From Alphaproteobacteria bacterium (GTDB taxonomy: Bacteria > Pseudomonadota > Alphaproteobacteria > RF32 > CAG-239), in contig JAFTWG010000015.1 of NCBI GenBank assembly GCA_017465405.1, forward strand, positions 1-64,000: a stretch of 64,000 nucleotides of DNA. Reading direction: 5' to 3'. The stretch's first letter is position 1. Each line of letters starts with the position of its first letter. Below the pieces are notes generated by a model. The model did no database searches and was not told where the DNA came from. It saw only the letters and a program-made list of their open reading frames with translations. Positions 19,823 to 29,351 of the stretch are shown piece after piece. The translations under genes were made by a program, and so were the position numbers.

Positions 19823-20386
19823 ATGGTTTATAATGAGGATGAGACAGCTAATATGTTGGCTAATATACTGGCTGAAAAATTAGAAAAAGAATTTGGAACA
19901 AAATATATTGTTAAGTGTAAATATAATATTTGCTATATGGCTAAAATTTTGGGATATAACGAAAAAGGGATTCCGGTATTTGAAGAAGCAGACGGAAAAA
20001 AATATAAATATCAAACGGATATTTGTATTTTCAAAAAACAAAATGACTTATTAATTCCGATAATTATAATCGAAACAAAACTTCGCACATATACCACTCA
20101 CGATGTTATAACATATTGCAATAAAGCTTCTGACCATAAGAGATTTCATAACAATCTTAAATATGGTTTTGTTGTAATGAATCCCGAAGAAGAATGTTTT
20201 AAAAGTCGATTTTTTGCCCATAATGACAGTTTCGATTTTGCTGCAATGGTCAATGTTACAAATAAATCAAATAATGGTATTTCAACAAATGATTTTTTTA
20301 ATGAATATATAAAAAAAATAATTGATGCTTATGAAAAAAGTGGTGGAGAAGTTAAAGGTTTTATAAACTACTGTAAAAATTTTTAA
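19823..20386 (+). CDS. Putative PD-(D/E)XK nuclease-like protein
   Basis: The 187-residue protein shows the spacing of a PD-(D/E)XK core: Asp66 in QTDICIF, then a hydrophobic strand ending in Glu84-Thr-Lys86 (IIIIETKL), followed by a helix. No other motif was recognised. The fold assignment is by motif only. It is translationally close to the WYL gene (two-base gap) and is the last gene before a terminator, so it would be the effector of the AAA/WYL cassette if that is a defence system. Confidence 0.6.
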   Translation: MVYNEDETANMLANILAEKLEKEFGTKYIVKCKYNICYMAKILGYNEKGIPVFEEADGKKYKYQTDICIFKKQNDLLIPIIIIETKLRTYTTHDVITYCNKASDHKRFHNNLKYGFVVMNPEEECFKSRFFAHNDSFDFAAMVNVTNKSNNGISTNDFFNEYIKKIIDAYEKSGGEVKGFINYCKNF

Positions 20387-20391
20387 GATAG

Positions 20392-20416
20392 AAGGCGGAT
20401 TTCTCCGCCTTTTTTT
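20392..20416 (+). terminator. Terminator of the AAA/WYL/nuclease cassette
   Basis: AAGGCGGA and TCCGCCTT form an eight-base-pair stem with a TTTC loop and a T run, ending at the converging pepA stop codon. Confidence 0.85.
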
Positions 20417-21878
20417 AATAACAACCGAAAAATTTGGTTAATAGTCGAACACCGAATGCTGTTGCTCCTTTAGGTGTGAGCGGATGCCCTTTGTCATCCT
20501 TATCAACACCTGCAATATCCAAATGTGACCAGCTGTTTTTAGGAACAATAAAACGTTGCAGGAAACAAGCCGCCGTAATACCTCCGGCATTGGCTGGACC
20601 GCAATTTTTCATATCTGCAATATCTGAATTAATAAGTTTATCATATTCCTTATTAACAGGCAAACGCCATACTTTTTCACCGCTTTCTTCACCTAAACGA
20701 CACAAATCTCTGGACATCATATCACTATTGCTGAACAAGCCGGCATATTCAAAACCGAATGTCCTCATTGTTGAGCCGGTTAATGTAGCTATATCAATCA
20801 TAACATGACAATCTTCTTTTTGTTGTATATACCACAAGCAATCGCCTAAAACCAAACGTCCTTCCGCATCGGTATTAATTATTTCTACAGTCTGTCCGGA
20901 CATAGATTTTACAATATCACCAGGTCTGCTTGCAGTAGCTGAAGGCATATTTTCAACCAAGCCCACCACTCCGACAATATTACGTTTAATTTTGCATAGT
21001 GCCAAAGCTTTCATTGTAGCTACAACTACCGCTGCTCCGGTCATATCCCCTTTCATATCCCCCATACCCGATGATGGCTTTATTGAAATTCCTCCGGAAT
21101 CAAAAGTAACTCCCTTACCTACAAGTCCGAAAGTAGGATGTTTGTTATCAGGTTCTCCTGTCCAACGAATAACCGCAACACGAGGAGAATTAATTGAGCC
21201 TTGTGAAACTGATAGCAACATATTCATTCCCAAACCACGAATTTGTTCTTCATCATAAATATCAACTTTAAGCCCTAAATATTCCAGCCTCTTAATATCT
21301 TCGGCAAAAACTTCCGGTGTTAAATAATTTCCGGGTTCATTACATAAATCACGTGCATAACGAACAGCATTTGCGACTGCACATAAATTTTGATAATCAT
21401 CTGCATTCAGCTTCCCGTCTGCAGCATAAAATTCTACAGTTTCCAGTTTAGGATAAGCAGATGCCTCTTTTTTGGTAAAATATTTATCAAAACTATATCC
21501 GCCTATTTCAAGACCAAATGCCAAATTGCAAGCAATTTCCGAGCTTGTAAGATTATATTTCGGCATCGGATTTATATAAAAGGCAACTTTTTCAAACTTT
21601 GATATTTGTTTATATAATTTTCCTCCCAAAGTTTGAATATCAAGTTTTACAACCTTATTTCCCGTTCCTATTAAAATGATATGATTTTTTCCGTCATAAA
21701 CAGAAACACTTTTACCGTATTCGCCCTTAAAATCGCCCTCTTTTATAGCTAATTTTAAAGCTTTAAGCTCTTCTTCCTTTAAAAATTTACCGACATTAAG
21801 CGATGCAGTATCGGTCAATATAACTTTAACCTTACTTTTTACACTGTTTTTTGATGAATTAAATGAAAATTCTGTCAT
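20415..21878 (-). CDS. pepA: Leucyl aminopeptidase, M17 family
   Basis: This two-metal aminopeptidase releases N-terminal residues from peptides in the cytoplasm. The 487-residue length is normal. It carries the family signature NTDAEGRLVLGD, the metal and active-site region GKGVTFDSGGISIKPSSGM, and DMKGDMTGAA. A good AAGGAG site precedes the ATG. It is monocistronic. Confidence 0.96.
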   Translation of the reverse strand: MTEFSFNSSKNSVKSKVKVILTDTASLNVGKFLKEEELKALKLAIKEGDFKGEYGKSVSVYDGKNHIILIGTGNKVVKLDIQTLGGKLYKQISKFEKVAFYINPMPKYNLTSSEIACNLAFGLEIGGYSFDKYFTKKEASAYPKLETVEFYAADGKLNADDYQNLCAVANAVRYARDLCNEPGNYLTPEVFAEDIKRLEYLGLKVDIYDEEQIRGLGMNMLLSVSQGSINSPRVAVIRWTGEPDNKHPTFGLVGKGVTFDSGGISIKPSSGMGDMKGDMTGAAVVVATMKALALCKIKRNIVGVVGLVENMPSATASRPGDIVKSMSGQTVEIINTDAEGRLVLGDCLWYIQQKEDCHVMIDIATLTGSTMRTFGFEYAGLFSNSDMMSRDLCRLGEESGEKVWRLPVNKEYDKLINSDIADMKNCGPANAGGITAACFLQRFIVPKNSWSHLDIAGVDKDDKGHPLTPKGATAFGVRLLTKFFGCY

Positions 21879-21993
21879 TGTATTCTCCTTGATTTCTTTT
21901 ATAAAATAATAATCATTAAATACTTAAATAAAAGTTTAGACTTTTTATAAAATATAGGTTATAATCTGGACAAAATAGCAGAAAGGAATAGTC

Positions 21994-23088
21994 GTGAGTG
22001 GAAAAGCCCGCAGAGAACTGATGGAATCAAAAAGAGAATGCGAACATGCCGCCTATGTATTGGGAGGAGCATATCGCACCCTTGCATCATTGCCTAACGG
22101 AGAAGACAAAGAACATCTTATCAGCATGCTACGAATGTATGTTATTAATAATAATTGTTCACTTATCGTCACTCCTGAAAGCCCTATCAGTGCCGAGCAT
22201 AAATTATTGATTAGAGATGATTGTAACGGTCTGATAAAAGGTACAGGAGGACATTTATCAGAAGAATATATTGAAGCTAGCAAACAACCGACTACCGAAA
22301 TTTATAATTTATCACAATATCAAGATGCCTTTGACGAATCTGTTTTCAGGAGAGAAATGTGCGACTATCCCACATATCGCTCCATAAGAAAACAACTGTT
22401 CTGCAATTTGGTAGATCAGAGAATTCCACCGCAAGTTATAAAATCAATGGGAATTAGTGATTATCGTGATTTTGTCAGAGAACATTGCCATGAAGATTTT
22501 ATGAAATATCGTGAAAAAGAAGGTTTTATAAAGGTTTTTATAAGAGAAAACGAAGATGATTTTCGCAGTCTTTTGCAAAGTGGCGGTGTCCACCCTGCCT
22601 ACATTGAGCAATTAATAAAAAATATGAAAGAAAAAGGCAATGCGGAAGAATTTGAACTAAAATATAAAGGTCAAATCATTACCGGTCCGGGATTTGATAT
22701 TGATCATAAAAATCCTGTATATTGCCCAAATGATATAGCTTCGTACCCTGAAGTTAATCTTCCAAACTCACTTTGTCTTGTCGAAAAGAAAATTCATCGG
22801 CTAAAACATAAGTTAGAACGAATGGTTACCACGGAAGATGGTGTTAAAATGTTCGAAAAAATACTTTTACCTCGCCAATGTGCTGCAATGTTAGATTTTG
22901 AACATTATCTTTTGCATGACTTTGATAACCCTCAACGTGTAGTTTCTTACCAGAAACCTCTTGCCAATAATTTAGTTCATCTGAACAAAATAGAACAATT
23001 TGTCATAAAATTAGGCTTGCAAAACGAAAATGGTAATGGTAAATCTGCTCAAGTATATGTAAATCGCGGTAAAGGCGGACGCAAATAG
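21994..23088 (+). CDS. Protein with a C-terminal HNH-type nuclease motif
   Basis: The 364-residue protein starts with GTG, supported by an AGAAAGGA site six bases upstream. Residues 1-220 are unrecognised. Around 229-270 it reads GPGFDIDHKNPVYC, then NLPNSLCLVEKKIHRLKH. This is the HNH layout: Asp-His, a central Asn, and a final His-x3-H. Similar modules occur in toxins and homing or defence nucleases. The remaining C-terminus ends in a basic tail (RGKGGRK). A Sua5 gene follows after 15 bases. The biological role is unknown. Confidence 0.7.
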   Translation: MSGKARRELMESKRECEHAAYVLGGAYRTLASLPNGEDKEHLISMLRMYVINNNCSLIVTPESPISAEHKLLIRDDCNGLIKGTGGHLSEEYIEASKQPTTEIYNLSQYQDAFDESVFRREMCDYPTYRSIRKQLFCNLVDQRIPPQVIKSMGISDYRDFVREHCHEDFMKYREKEGFIKVFIRENEDDFRSLLQSGGVHPAYIEQLIKNMKEKGNAEEFELKYKGQIITGPGFDIDHKNPVYCPNDIASYPEVNLPNSLCLVEKKIHRLKHKLERMVTTEDGVKMFEKILLPRQCAAMLDFEHYLLHDFDNPQRVVSYQKPLANNLVHLNKIEQFVIKLGLQNENGNGKSAQVYVNRGKGGRK

Positions 23089-23103
23089 TTTTGAGAATAA
23101 CAA

Positions 23104-24051
23104 ATGTATTCAAATATATATCAGGCAAATAACAGCAATATACAAAAAGCTGCTCAAATAATTAAGAATGGCGGATTGGTAGCATTTCCGACTGAAACCG
23201 TTTATGGTTTGGGAGCTAATGTATATAACGCAAAGGCTGTTGCTTCTATTTTTGAAGCAAAAGGTCGCCCTGCTTTTAATCCGCTGATTTCGCATATTGC
23301 CGATATTAATTTTTTGAATGAATATGTTGAAGTTGACAGTCGTGCCATGAGTTTGGCAAAACATTTTTGGCCCGGCCCTTTTACTATGGTATTAAAAAGA
23401 AAAGAACATAATACTTCTATAGATTTAGCTTGTGCCGGATTACCTACCGCTACGGTCAGAATGCCTAATAATCAGATAGCATTGGAACTTATAAAACAAA
23501 GCGGTGTTCCTATCGTTGCCCCATCGGCTAATCGCTCTCAAACAATCAGTCCTACTACGGCAGAACATGTTTTTGAAAGTCTGGGAACAAGAGTAGATAT
23601 GATTTTAGATGGTGGCAAATGTGATGTGGGGGTTGAATCAACCATTGTCGATGTTACAGGTAAAGATGTCGTGCTTCTTCGTGCTGGTGGAGTGGCTCTA
23701 GAAGATATTGAAGAATTTTTGAACGAGAAAGTTATTATATCTCACGGCGAGCCTGACAAACCAAGTTCTCCGGGGCAGTTATTAAAACATTATGCCCCAA
23801 ATCATCGTTTTCAAATTAATATTAACGAGCCTGAAGACGGAGTGTTTTATATCGGTTTCGGTCAGAGTGAAAGAGCTGATATAAATTTAAGTCCCAACGG
23901 AGATTTAAATGAAGCTGCGGCGAATCTGTTTGCTTATATGCGTTTAGCAGATGAACTTGCCGGTGAAAAAGGAATTGCTATGGCCCCTATTCCTGAAACA
24001 GGATTAGGCCTTGCAATAAATGACCGTATTCGTCGCGCATCATATAGATAG
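23104..24051 (+). CDS. sua5: L-threonylcarbamoyladenylate synthase, Sua5 type
   Basis: This enzyme makes threonylcarbamoyl-AMP from threonine, bicarbonate and ATP for the t6A37 modification of tRNAs. The 315-residue length shows a YrdC domain (AFPTETVYGLGANV, residues 21-34; SNR/PSANRS region near 145) plus the extra C-terminal Sua5 domain (SSPGQLLKHYAPNH ...). It is the long Sua5 form, not the short TsaC form. Confidence 0.93.
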   Translation: MYSNIYQANNSNIQKAAQIIKNGGLVAFPTETVYGLGANVYNAKAVASIFEAKGRPAFNPLISHIADINFLNEYVEVDSRAMSLAKHFWPGPFTMVLKRKEHNTSIDLACAGLPTATVRMPNNQIALELIKQSGVPIVAPSANRSQTISPTTAEHVFESLGTRVDMILDGGKCDVGVESTIVDVTGKDVVLLRAGGVALEDIEEFLNEKVIISHGEPDKPSSPGQLLKHYAPNHRFQININEPEDGVFYIGFGQSERADINLSPNGDLNEAAANLFAYMRLADELAGEKGIAMAPIPETGLGLAINDRIRRASYR

Positions 24052-24202
24052 TTTTTTATTACGTTCCAAAATATTCTTTTATTTTAGATGTTACCTGTAA
24101 TATATATTTTTTATTGTTTTTTCTTGTATATTAACAATTTGTTGAATAAATCATAATAAAATGCTACAAGCTTAATTATATTTAAAAGAAGGAAAATAAG
24201 AA

Positions 24203-24820
24203 ATGGCAGGTATTGATATTTATGATCGTTTAGTTCCTATGGTTATTGAGCAAACTCCGCAAGGAGAACGTTCTTTTGATATTTTTTCTCGTTTGTTGAA
24301 GGAACGCATTATTTTCTTAACCGGACAAGTAGAAGACGATATGGCGTCATTGGTTTGTGCTCAACTTTTATTTTTAGAAGCAGAAGATCCTGATAAAGAT
24401 ATTTATATGTACATAAATTCTCCGGGTGGTGTTATCACTTCCGGTATGGCCATATATGACACTATGCGATATGTAAATTGCGATATTAATACTTTGTGTA
24501 TAGGACAAGCTTGTTCAATGGGTTCATTTTTGTTAGCAGGTGGAACTAAAGGTAAACGCTTTTCTTTGCCAAATTCTCAAATTATGATTCACCAACCTTC
24601 CGGCGGAGCTCAAGGAAAAGCTTCTGATATTGAAATTCAGGCAAAACTTATCTTAGATATGCGTCGCCGTTTGAATCTTATATATTCCGAAAATACCGGA
24701 CAAAAGCTTTCAGTAATTGAAAAAGCTATGGATAGAGATAATTTTATGACACCGGAAGAAGCTTTGAAATTCGGTTTGATTGATCATATTGTAACTAATC
24801 GTAAAGAAATAGGTAAATAA
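24203..24820 (+). CDS. clpP: ATP-dependent Clp protease proteolytic subunit
   Basis: ClpP forms the barrel-shaped peptidase that degrades substrates unfolded by ClpX. The 205-residue protein has Ser105 in [11 protein letters not shown], His130 in MIHQPSGG and probable Asp179 in MDRDNFM as catalytic triad. The serine motif reads ACSMGS where most homologues have AASMGA or AASMGS. It has an AAGGAAAA-type site and is one base from clpX, forming the classic clpP-clpX operon. Confidence 0.97.
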   Translation: MAGIDIYDRLVPMVIEQTPQGERSFDIFSRLLKERIIFLTGQVEDDMASLVCAQLLFLEAEDPDKDIYMYINSPGGVITSGMAIYDTMRYVNCDINTLCIGQACSMGSFLLAGGTKGKRFSLPNSQIMIHQPSGGAQGKASDIEIQAKLILDMRRRLNLIYSENTGQKLSVIEKAMDRDNFMTPEEALKFGLIDHIVTNRKEIGK

Positions 24821-24821
24821 A

Positions 24822-26093
24822 ATGAGTGATAAAGATAATCAATTATGTTGTTCTTTTTGTGGTAAAAGCCAATCAGAAGTAAAAAAGCTTATTGCCGGTC
24901 GTGGTGTGTATATTTGTGATGAGTGTATTCAGGTATGTATCAGCATTGTTACTGATGAAATGAACGAAATTGAAAAAGAAAACAAACCTAAAATAGAAGG
25001 AACTCATCAGGGGGAATTGCCGACACCTTCTAAAATGAAGGCTTTTCTCGATCAATATGTAATCGGACAAGATTTGGCTAAAAAGGTTTTGTCCGTTGCG
25101 GTCTATAACCATTATAAACGTTTAAACAGTAAAGAAAAAAACAGTGATGTTGAAGTTTCTAAATCTAATGTGATATTGATTGGACCAACCGGAAGCGGAA
25201 AAACATTATTGGCACAAACATTAGCAAAAATATTGGATGTTCCTTTTGCAATATCTGATGCAACAACTTTAACCGAAGCCGGATATGTTGGTGAAGATGT
25301 TGAGAATATTATCTTAAAATTGGTTCAAGCCGCTGACTATGATATTGAAAAAGCTCAAAGAGGAATTGTTTATATCGATGAAATCGATAAAATAAATCGT
25401 AAGGGTGATGGCCCTTCAATTACTCGAGATGTATCAGGTGAAGGAGTTCAACAAGCCTTGCTAAAAATTATTGAAGGAACAGTTGCCAATGTTCCTCCGC
25501 AAGGTGGTCGTAAACATCCGCAACAAGAATTTTTGCACGTAGATACAACGAATATTTTGTTTATTTGCGGCGGAGCTTTTGCCGGTATTGAAAAAATCAT
25601 CAACAATCGCAGTCAAAAGACATCTATCGGTTTTGGAGCAACTGTTGCCAGCAAAGCTGATAAACCGGTTGGTGAAGCAATGAAATTGGTTCAACCGGAA
25701 GACTTATTGAAATACGGTTTAATTCCTGAATTTATCGGTCGTTTACCGATTATAGCTTCTTTAGAAGATTTAGATGAAAAAGCCCTTGTTCGTATTTTGA
25801 CCGAACCTAAAAATGCCTTGGTTAAACAATATGTCGAATTGTTTAATATGGAAAATGTTAAACTCACAATAACAGATGAAGCATTATTGGCTATTGCGAA
25901 AAAAGCCATTGAACGCAAGAGCGGAGCTCGTGGTTTGCGTGCAATTATGGAAGAACGTTTGTTAGAATTGATGTATAATATTCCAGATAAAAAAGATGTT
26001 ACTGAAATTGTTGTTGACGCTGAGGTTATTGCCGGTAAAAAGGAGCCAATTCTTATTTATTCCGAAGAAGAAAAAGTAATAGGCGCAGAATAA
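24822..26093 (+). CDS. clpX: ATP-dependent Clp protease ATP-binding subunit ClpX
   Basis: ClpX is the hexameric AAA+ unfoldase that feeds ClpP. The 423-residue protein has the N-terminal zinc finger (Cys10, Cys13, Cys32, Cys35), Walker A GPTGSGKT, Walker [10 protein letters not shown] and the C-terminal small domain. No lon gene follows, unlike in many proteobacteria; a Gld-type ABC operon comes next. A long inverted repeat starts seven bases after its stop (see repeat at 26100). Confidence 0.97.
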   Translation: MSDKDNQLCCSFCGKSQSEVKKLIAGRGVYICDECIQVCISIVTDEMNEIEKENKPKIEGTHQGELPTPSKMKAFLDQYVIGQDLAKKVLSVAVYNHYKRLNSKEKNSDVEVSKSNVILIGPTGSGKTLLAQTLAKILDVPFAISDATTLTEAGYVGEDVENIILKLVQAADYDIEKAQRGIVYIDEIDKINRKGDGPSITRDVSGEGVQQALLKIIEGTVANVPPQGGRKHPQQEFLHVDTTNILFICGGAFAGIEKIINNRSQKTSIGFGATVASKADKPVGEAMKLVQPEDLLKYGLIPEFIGRLPIIASLEDLDEKALVRILTEPKNALVKQYVELFNMENVKLTITDEALLAIAKKAIERKSGARGLRAIMEERLLELMYNIPDKKDVTEIVVDAEVIAGKKEPILIYSEEEKVIGAE

Positions 26094-26099
26094 TATTGT

Positions 26100-26177
26100 C
26101 AGAGCTGTAAAGTAGGAAAATTGAATATGTTGGAAGTAAAAAATCTGGTTAAAAAATTTGATGATTTTACAGCTCTG
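26100..26177 (+). repeat. 12-base-pair inverted repeat enclosing the ABC operon start
   Basis: CAGAGCTGTAAA (26100-26111) and its exact reverse complement TTTACAGCTCTG (26166-26177) enclose 54 bases that contain the ribosome binding site and ATG of the ABC ATPase gene. In RNA this could fold into a long hairpin with the start site in the loop. It may influence clpX transcript end formation or ABC translation. Chance cannot be excluded, because the right arm is coding sequence. Confidence 0.5.
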
Positions 26178-26861
26178 GATAATGTTAATTTTAGTGCCGA
26201 GGCAGGAGAAATTATTACACTTTTAGGCCCTAACGGAGCAGGAAAATCTACATTAATCAGATGTATATGCGGATACCTAAAACAAAATAGCGGAAATATT
26301 TATATCAATAAAAATACTCTGGAAGATAATTTTGAAAAATATTTATCAAAAATCGGATATATGCCTGAAAACACACCACTTTATGGCGAAATGAAAGTGT
26401 TTGAATATTTGCAATTTATATCCGGCATATACAAACTAAAAAAGGATGATTTTGTTCAAAATTTACAGCTTGTTATCGAAAAACTGGAAATATCATCGGT
26501 ATTAAAACAAAAAATATCTACCTTATCTAAAGGATATAGAAGAAGAGTCGGAATTGCTGCCGCAATTTTGCATAAACCGGATATTTTAATCCTTGATGAA
26601 CCGACAGAAGGGCTTGATCCAAATCAAAAAATAACTTTGCGTAATTTTCTAATTGAATATTCTAAAACACACCTGGTTTTTATTTCTACCCATTTATTGG
26701 AGGAAGCAGAGGCATTATCTTCTCGTATATTGATATTAAATCATGGAAAATTAATCAAGGATACAACTGCAAAAGAAATGAAAATTGAAGCTCAAGATAA
26801 AGGTTTGAGCGATTTATTTTATAAACTTACTAACCCCGACGGAGTAACAAATGTGGAGTAG
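26127..26861 (+). CDS. ABC transporter ATP-binding protein, GldA type
   Basis: The 244-residue ATPase has Walker A GPNGAGKST, the signature LSKGYRRRVG and Walker B ILILDEPTEGLDP. The ATG at 26127 is preferred to an in-frame TTG at 26121 because AGGA lies nine bases before it. It heads a four-gene operon (ATPase, permease, GldG-like protein, DUF4340 protein). Such sets are named after gliding genes but are widespread in non-gliding bacteria and probably export an unknown envelope component. Confidence 0.93.
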   Translation: MLEVKNLVKKFDDFTALDNVNFSAEAGEIITLLGPNGAGKSTLIRCICGYLKQNSGNIYINKNTLEDNFEKYLSKIGYMPENTPLYGEMKVFEYLQFISGIYKLKKDDFVQNLQLVIEKLEISSVLKQKISTLSKGYRRRVGIAAAILHKPDILILDEPTEGLDPNQKITLRNFLIEYSKTHLVFISTHLLEEAEALSSRILILNHGKLIKDTTAKEMKIEAQDKGLSDLFYKLTNPDGVTNVE

Positions 26862-27570
26862 TATATATAAACGTGATTTAATGAGTTTTTTTTATGGAAG
26901 CTCTGCATATTTTGTTTTTGCGGTTTATGTACTTATATCGATGATATTAGCTTTTTTTTGGGGAACATATTTTTTTAGTGCCAACCAATCAATGTATTCA
27001 TATTTTTCGTACCAACCACAAATTTTTGCAATATTAATACCGATAATAACAATGCGTAGTTGGGCAGAAGAACATAAAAACGGAACGGTTGAAAACTTGC
27101 TGACATTTCCGGTATCCGGACTAAAAATAGTTACCGCAAAATTTTTAGCAGCTTGCACAATTTCTTTTGTAATGCTTGCTTTTTCGATACCTTTATTAAT
27201 AACAACTGCCATCTATCTTGATATGGATTGGGGAAATATTATCAGCTCATATTTAGGAACAATATTGGCAATAATGTTTATCACAGCTGTCGGTTGTTTT
27301 GTTTCCTCAATAACCTCATTACCTATTGTTGCATATTTATCAGGATTGATTTCCGGTTTGTTATTAATTGGAATTAATTGGGGAAGCATAATTATTTCAA
27401 AAATGGATAATGTACCTTTTTATCTTAATGGGGTTCTTGATTTTAGTTCTAATTATCGAGACTTTTTGACCGGACAGTTAAATATTGCATCTATGTTTTA
27501 TTTTGTTAGTGCAACTATATTATTTTTATTTTTTAATTGGCTAGTTATTTGCGACAGGAGAATAAGATAA
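26851..27570 (+). CDS. ABC-2 type permease, GldF type
   Basis: The 239-residue protein has six predicted transmembrane helices and the short conserved RSWAEEHKNGTVENLLTFPVS segment typical of ABC-2/GldF permeases, which contacts the ATPase. It overlaps the ATPase gene by 11 bases and shares its last base with the next ATG, so the operon is tightly coupled. Confidence 0.9.
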   Translation: MWSSIYKRDLMSFFYGSSAYFVFAVYVLISMILAFFWGTYFFSANQSMYSYFSYQPQIFAILIPIITMRSWAEEHKNGTVENLLTFPVSGLKIVTAKFLAACTISFVMLAFSIPLLITTAIYLDMDWGNIISSYLGTILAIMFITAVGCFVSSITSLPIVAYLSGLISGLLLIGINWGSIIISKMDNVPFYLNGVLDFSSNYRDFLTGQLNIASMFYFVSATILFLFFNWLVICDRRIR

Positions 27571-29351
27571 TGAAAAAAATTGTTGTTGGTCTTGTTGCAT
27601 TTGTAGTTTGGGTAATTACTAATTTAAGCATAGAGTGGATATTTGGGGCTTTCAATTTTGATACCACCTCATCAAAACAATATACATTAAACAATATATC
27701 TGTAGAAGCTGCCAAAATAATAAATAAACCGATTAAATTTAAGCTCTATGTATCTGACAATTTGTCATCATATAATTTAGATGCTTTTAATTATGCAAAT
27801 TATGTATCGGCAATTTTAGGACAATATCAAAAACAAAATCCGCAAAACATATCATTTGAAATTATAGAGATAAAACCCTATTCCGCAGAAGCCAAAATAG
27901 CCGAAATTGCAGGTATTAAAGCCTTGCCGTATAATGATGAATATGTTTATTTCGGACTTGAAATTAATAGCGATAATGAAATACGTTCAATTCCCGAATT
28001 AATAATCGGACGTAGAGCATATTTTGAAAACGATATTAACAGAATTATCGCAAATTTGATAAGCGAAAACCAAACTACTGTAGGCATAGTATCATCGGAT
28101 ATACCTCTTTTTTCTAATGGAACAAAGCAAAAAGTATGGTCTGTTACCGATGAAATGATGCTCGACTATAAATTTGTAAATATATCGGATAGAGTTGCAT
28201 ATATTCCTACAGAAGTAAAACTTCTCATTGTGTTAAATCCGACCAATTATCCCGAACTTTTTGTTTATGCTATTGATCAATATTTAATGCGTGGCGGAAA
28301 ATTGATAATATTTGTTGATCCATATTCTGAAATTTCACATTATTACAAGGGTTTTCCTCCAACAAGCAAAACAAATATTGACGGATTAATCAGATCTTGG
28401 GGAATAGATTATGATAACAACATCGCTATAGGTAATTTAGGTCAATCTTTGAAAATTGCAGGAGGAATAGATTATCCTTTATGGTTTTTCACGGAGAATA
28501 ACAAATATAAAAAATTACATTTTCGTTCTCCCGGACATTTAAATATTATTCCGCGAGAAGATTTACGATATGAGGTATTGGTATCTTCCCCAAAAGACAG
28601 CGGAATAATAGACAGCAATAAAATGCGTTATGCGACAAAAAAATCAATCGCAGAACATTTTGAAAATAAAAAACAAATATATAATTTGGCCGTAAAAATT
28701 AAGGGAACATTTATTTCTAACTATGACAAAGGATTTTTTGACGGCACAAAGCATGAAAAAGATATACCACCATATGAGGTTTTATCAAATGACAATGCCG
28801 AAGTTGTTATTATTGCAGATTCTGATTTTATGTCTGATGACACATGGGCATTATCACAAGATAAAAATAACCGAGTTTACGGAACGGAACCATATGCTGA
28901 TAATGGGGAATTTATTTTATCAACAATCAACAATTTGTTGAAAGATGAAAATCATCATATAAAAAATTCACAGCCTAAATATATTGATATTATGGACATA
29001 ACCACTAAAATTTCAAAACCGATAATAGAGGATTCTGAAACAAGAAAAAGAGAACTTACCGAAAATTATAATAAAGTTCAAAAACAATTGGATGAAGCAA
29101 AATTTTCAATGATGACTGCAGATGCCGGTACAAAAATCATGTATCGTCAACAAATTGAAAAATTACAAACAGAAGCTCAACAATATGCTTCCGAACTTGA
29201 TAAAATTAATGCTCAAATCGGTTATCAGACCGAAAAAGCAATAAACAAACTTATGTTGAGCAATCTATTATATTATCCGCTGATAATTTTAGTTGTCATC
29301 GGTTTATTATGTTATTTTTTACGCAATAAAAACTTAAAGAGAATAAAATGA
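27570..29351 (+). CDS. GldG-like ABC auxiliary protein
   Basis: The 593-residue protein has an N-terminal transmembrane helix, a large extracytoplasmic region matching the ABC_transp_aux/GldG pattern (ISFEIIEIKPYS, then GGKLIIFVDPYSE), a coiled-coil stretch (about 500-565) and a C-terminal transmembrane helix. The ATG at 27570 has AGGAG upstream and is preferred to a TTG at 27537. It works with the GldF-type permease in the membrane. Confidence 0.88.
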   Translation: MKKIVVGLVAFVVWVITNLSIEWIFGAFNFDTTSSKQYTLNNISVEAAKIINKPIKFKLYVSDNLSSYNLDAFNYANYVSAILGQYQKQNPQNISFEIIEIKPYSAEAKIAEIAGIKALPYNDEYVYFGLEINSDNEIRSIPELIIGRRAYFENDINRIIANLISENQTTVGIVSSDIPLFSNGTKQKVWSVTDEMMLDYKFVNISDRVAYIPTEVKLLIVLNPTNYPELFVYAIDQYLMRGGKLIIFVDPYSEISHYYKGFPPTSKTNIDGLIRSWGIDYDNNIAIGNLGQSLKIAGGIDYPLWFFTENNKYKKLHFRSPGHLNIIPREDLRYEVLVSSPKDSGIIDSNKMRYATKKSIAEHFENKKQIYNLAVKIKGTFISNYDKGFFDGTKHEKDIPPYEVLSNDNAEVVIIADSDFMSDDTWALSQDKNNRVYGTEPYADNGEFILSTINNLLKDENHHIKNSQPKYIDIMDITTKISKPIIEDSETRKRELTENYNKVQKQLDEAKFSMMTADAGTKIMYRQQIEKLQTEAQQYASELDKINAQIGYQTEKAINKLMLSNLLYYPLIILVVIGLLCYFLRNKNLKRIK

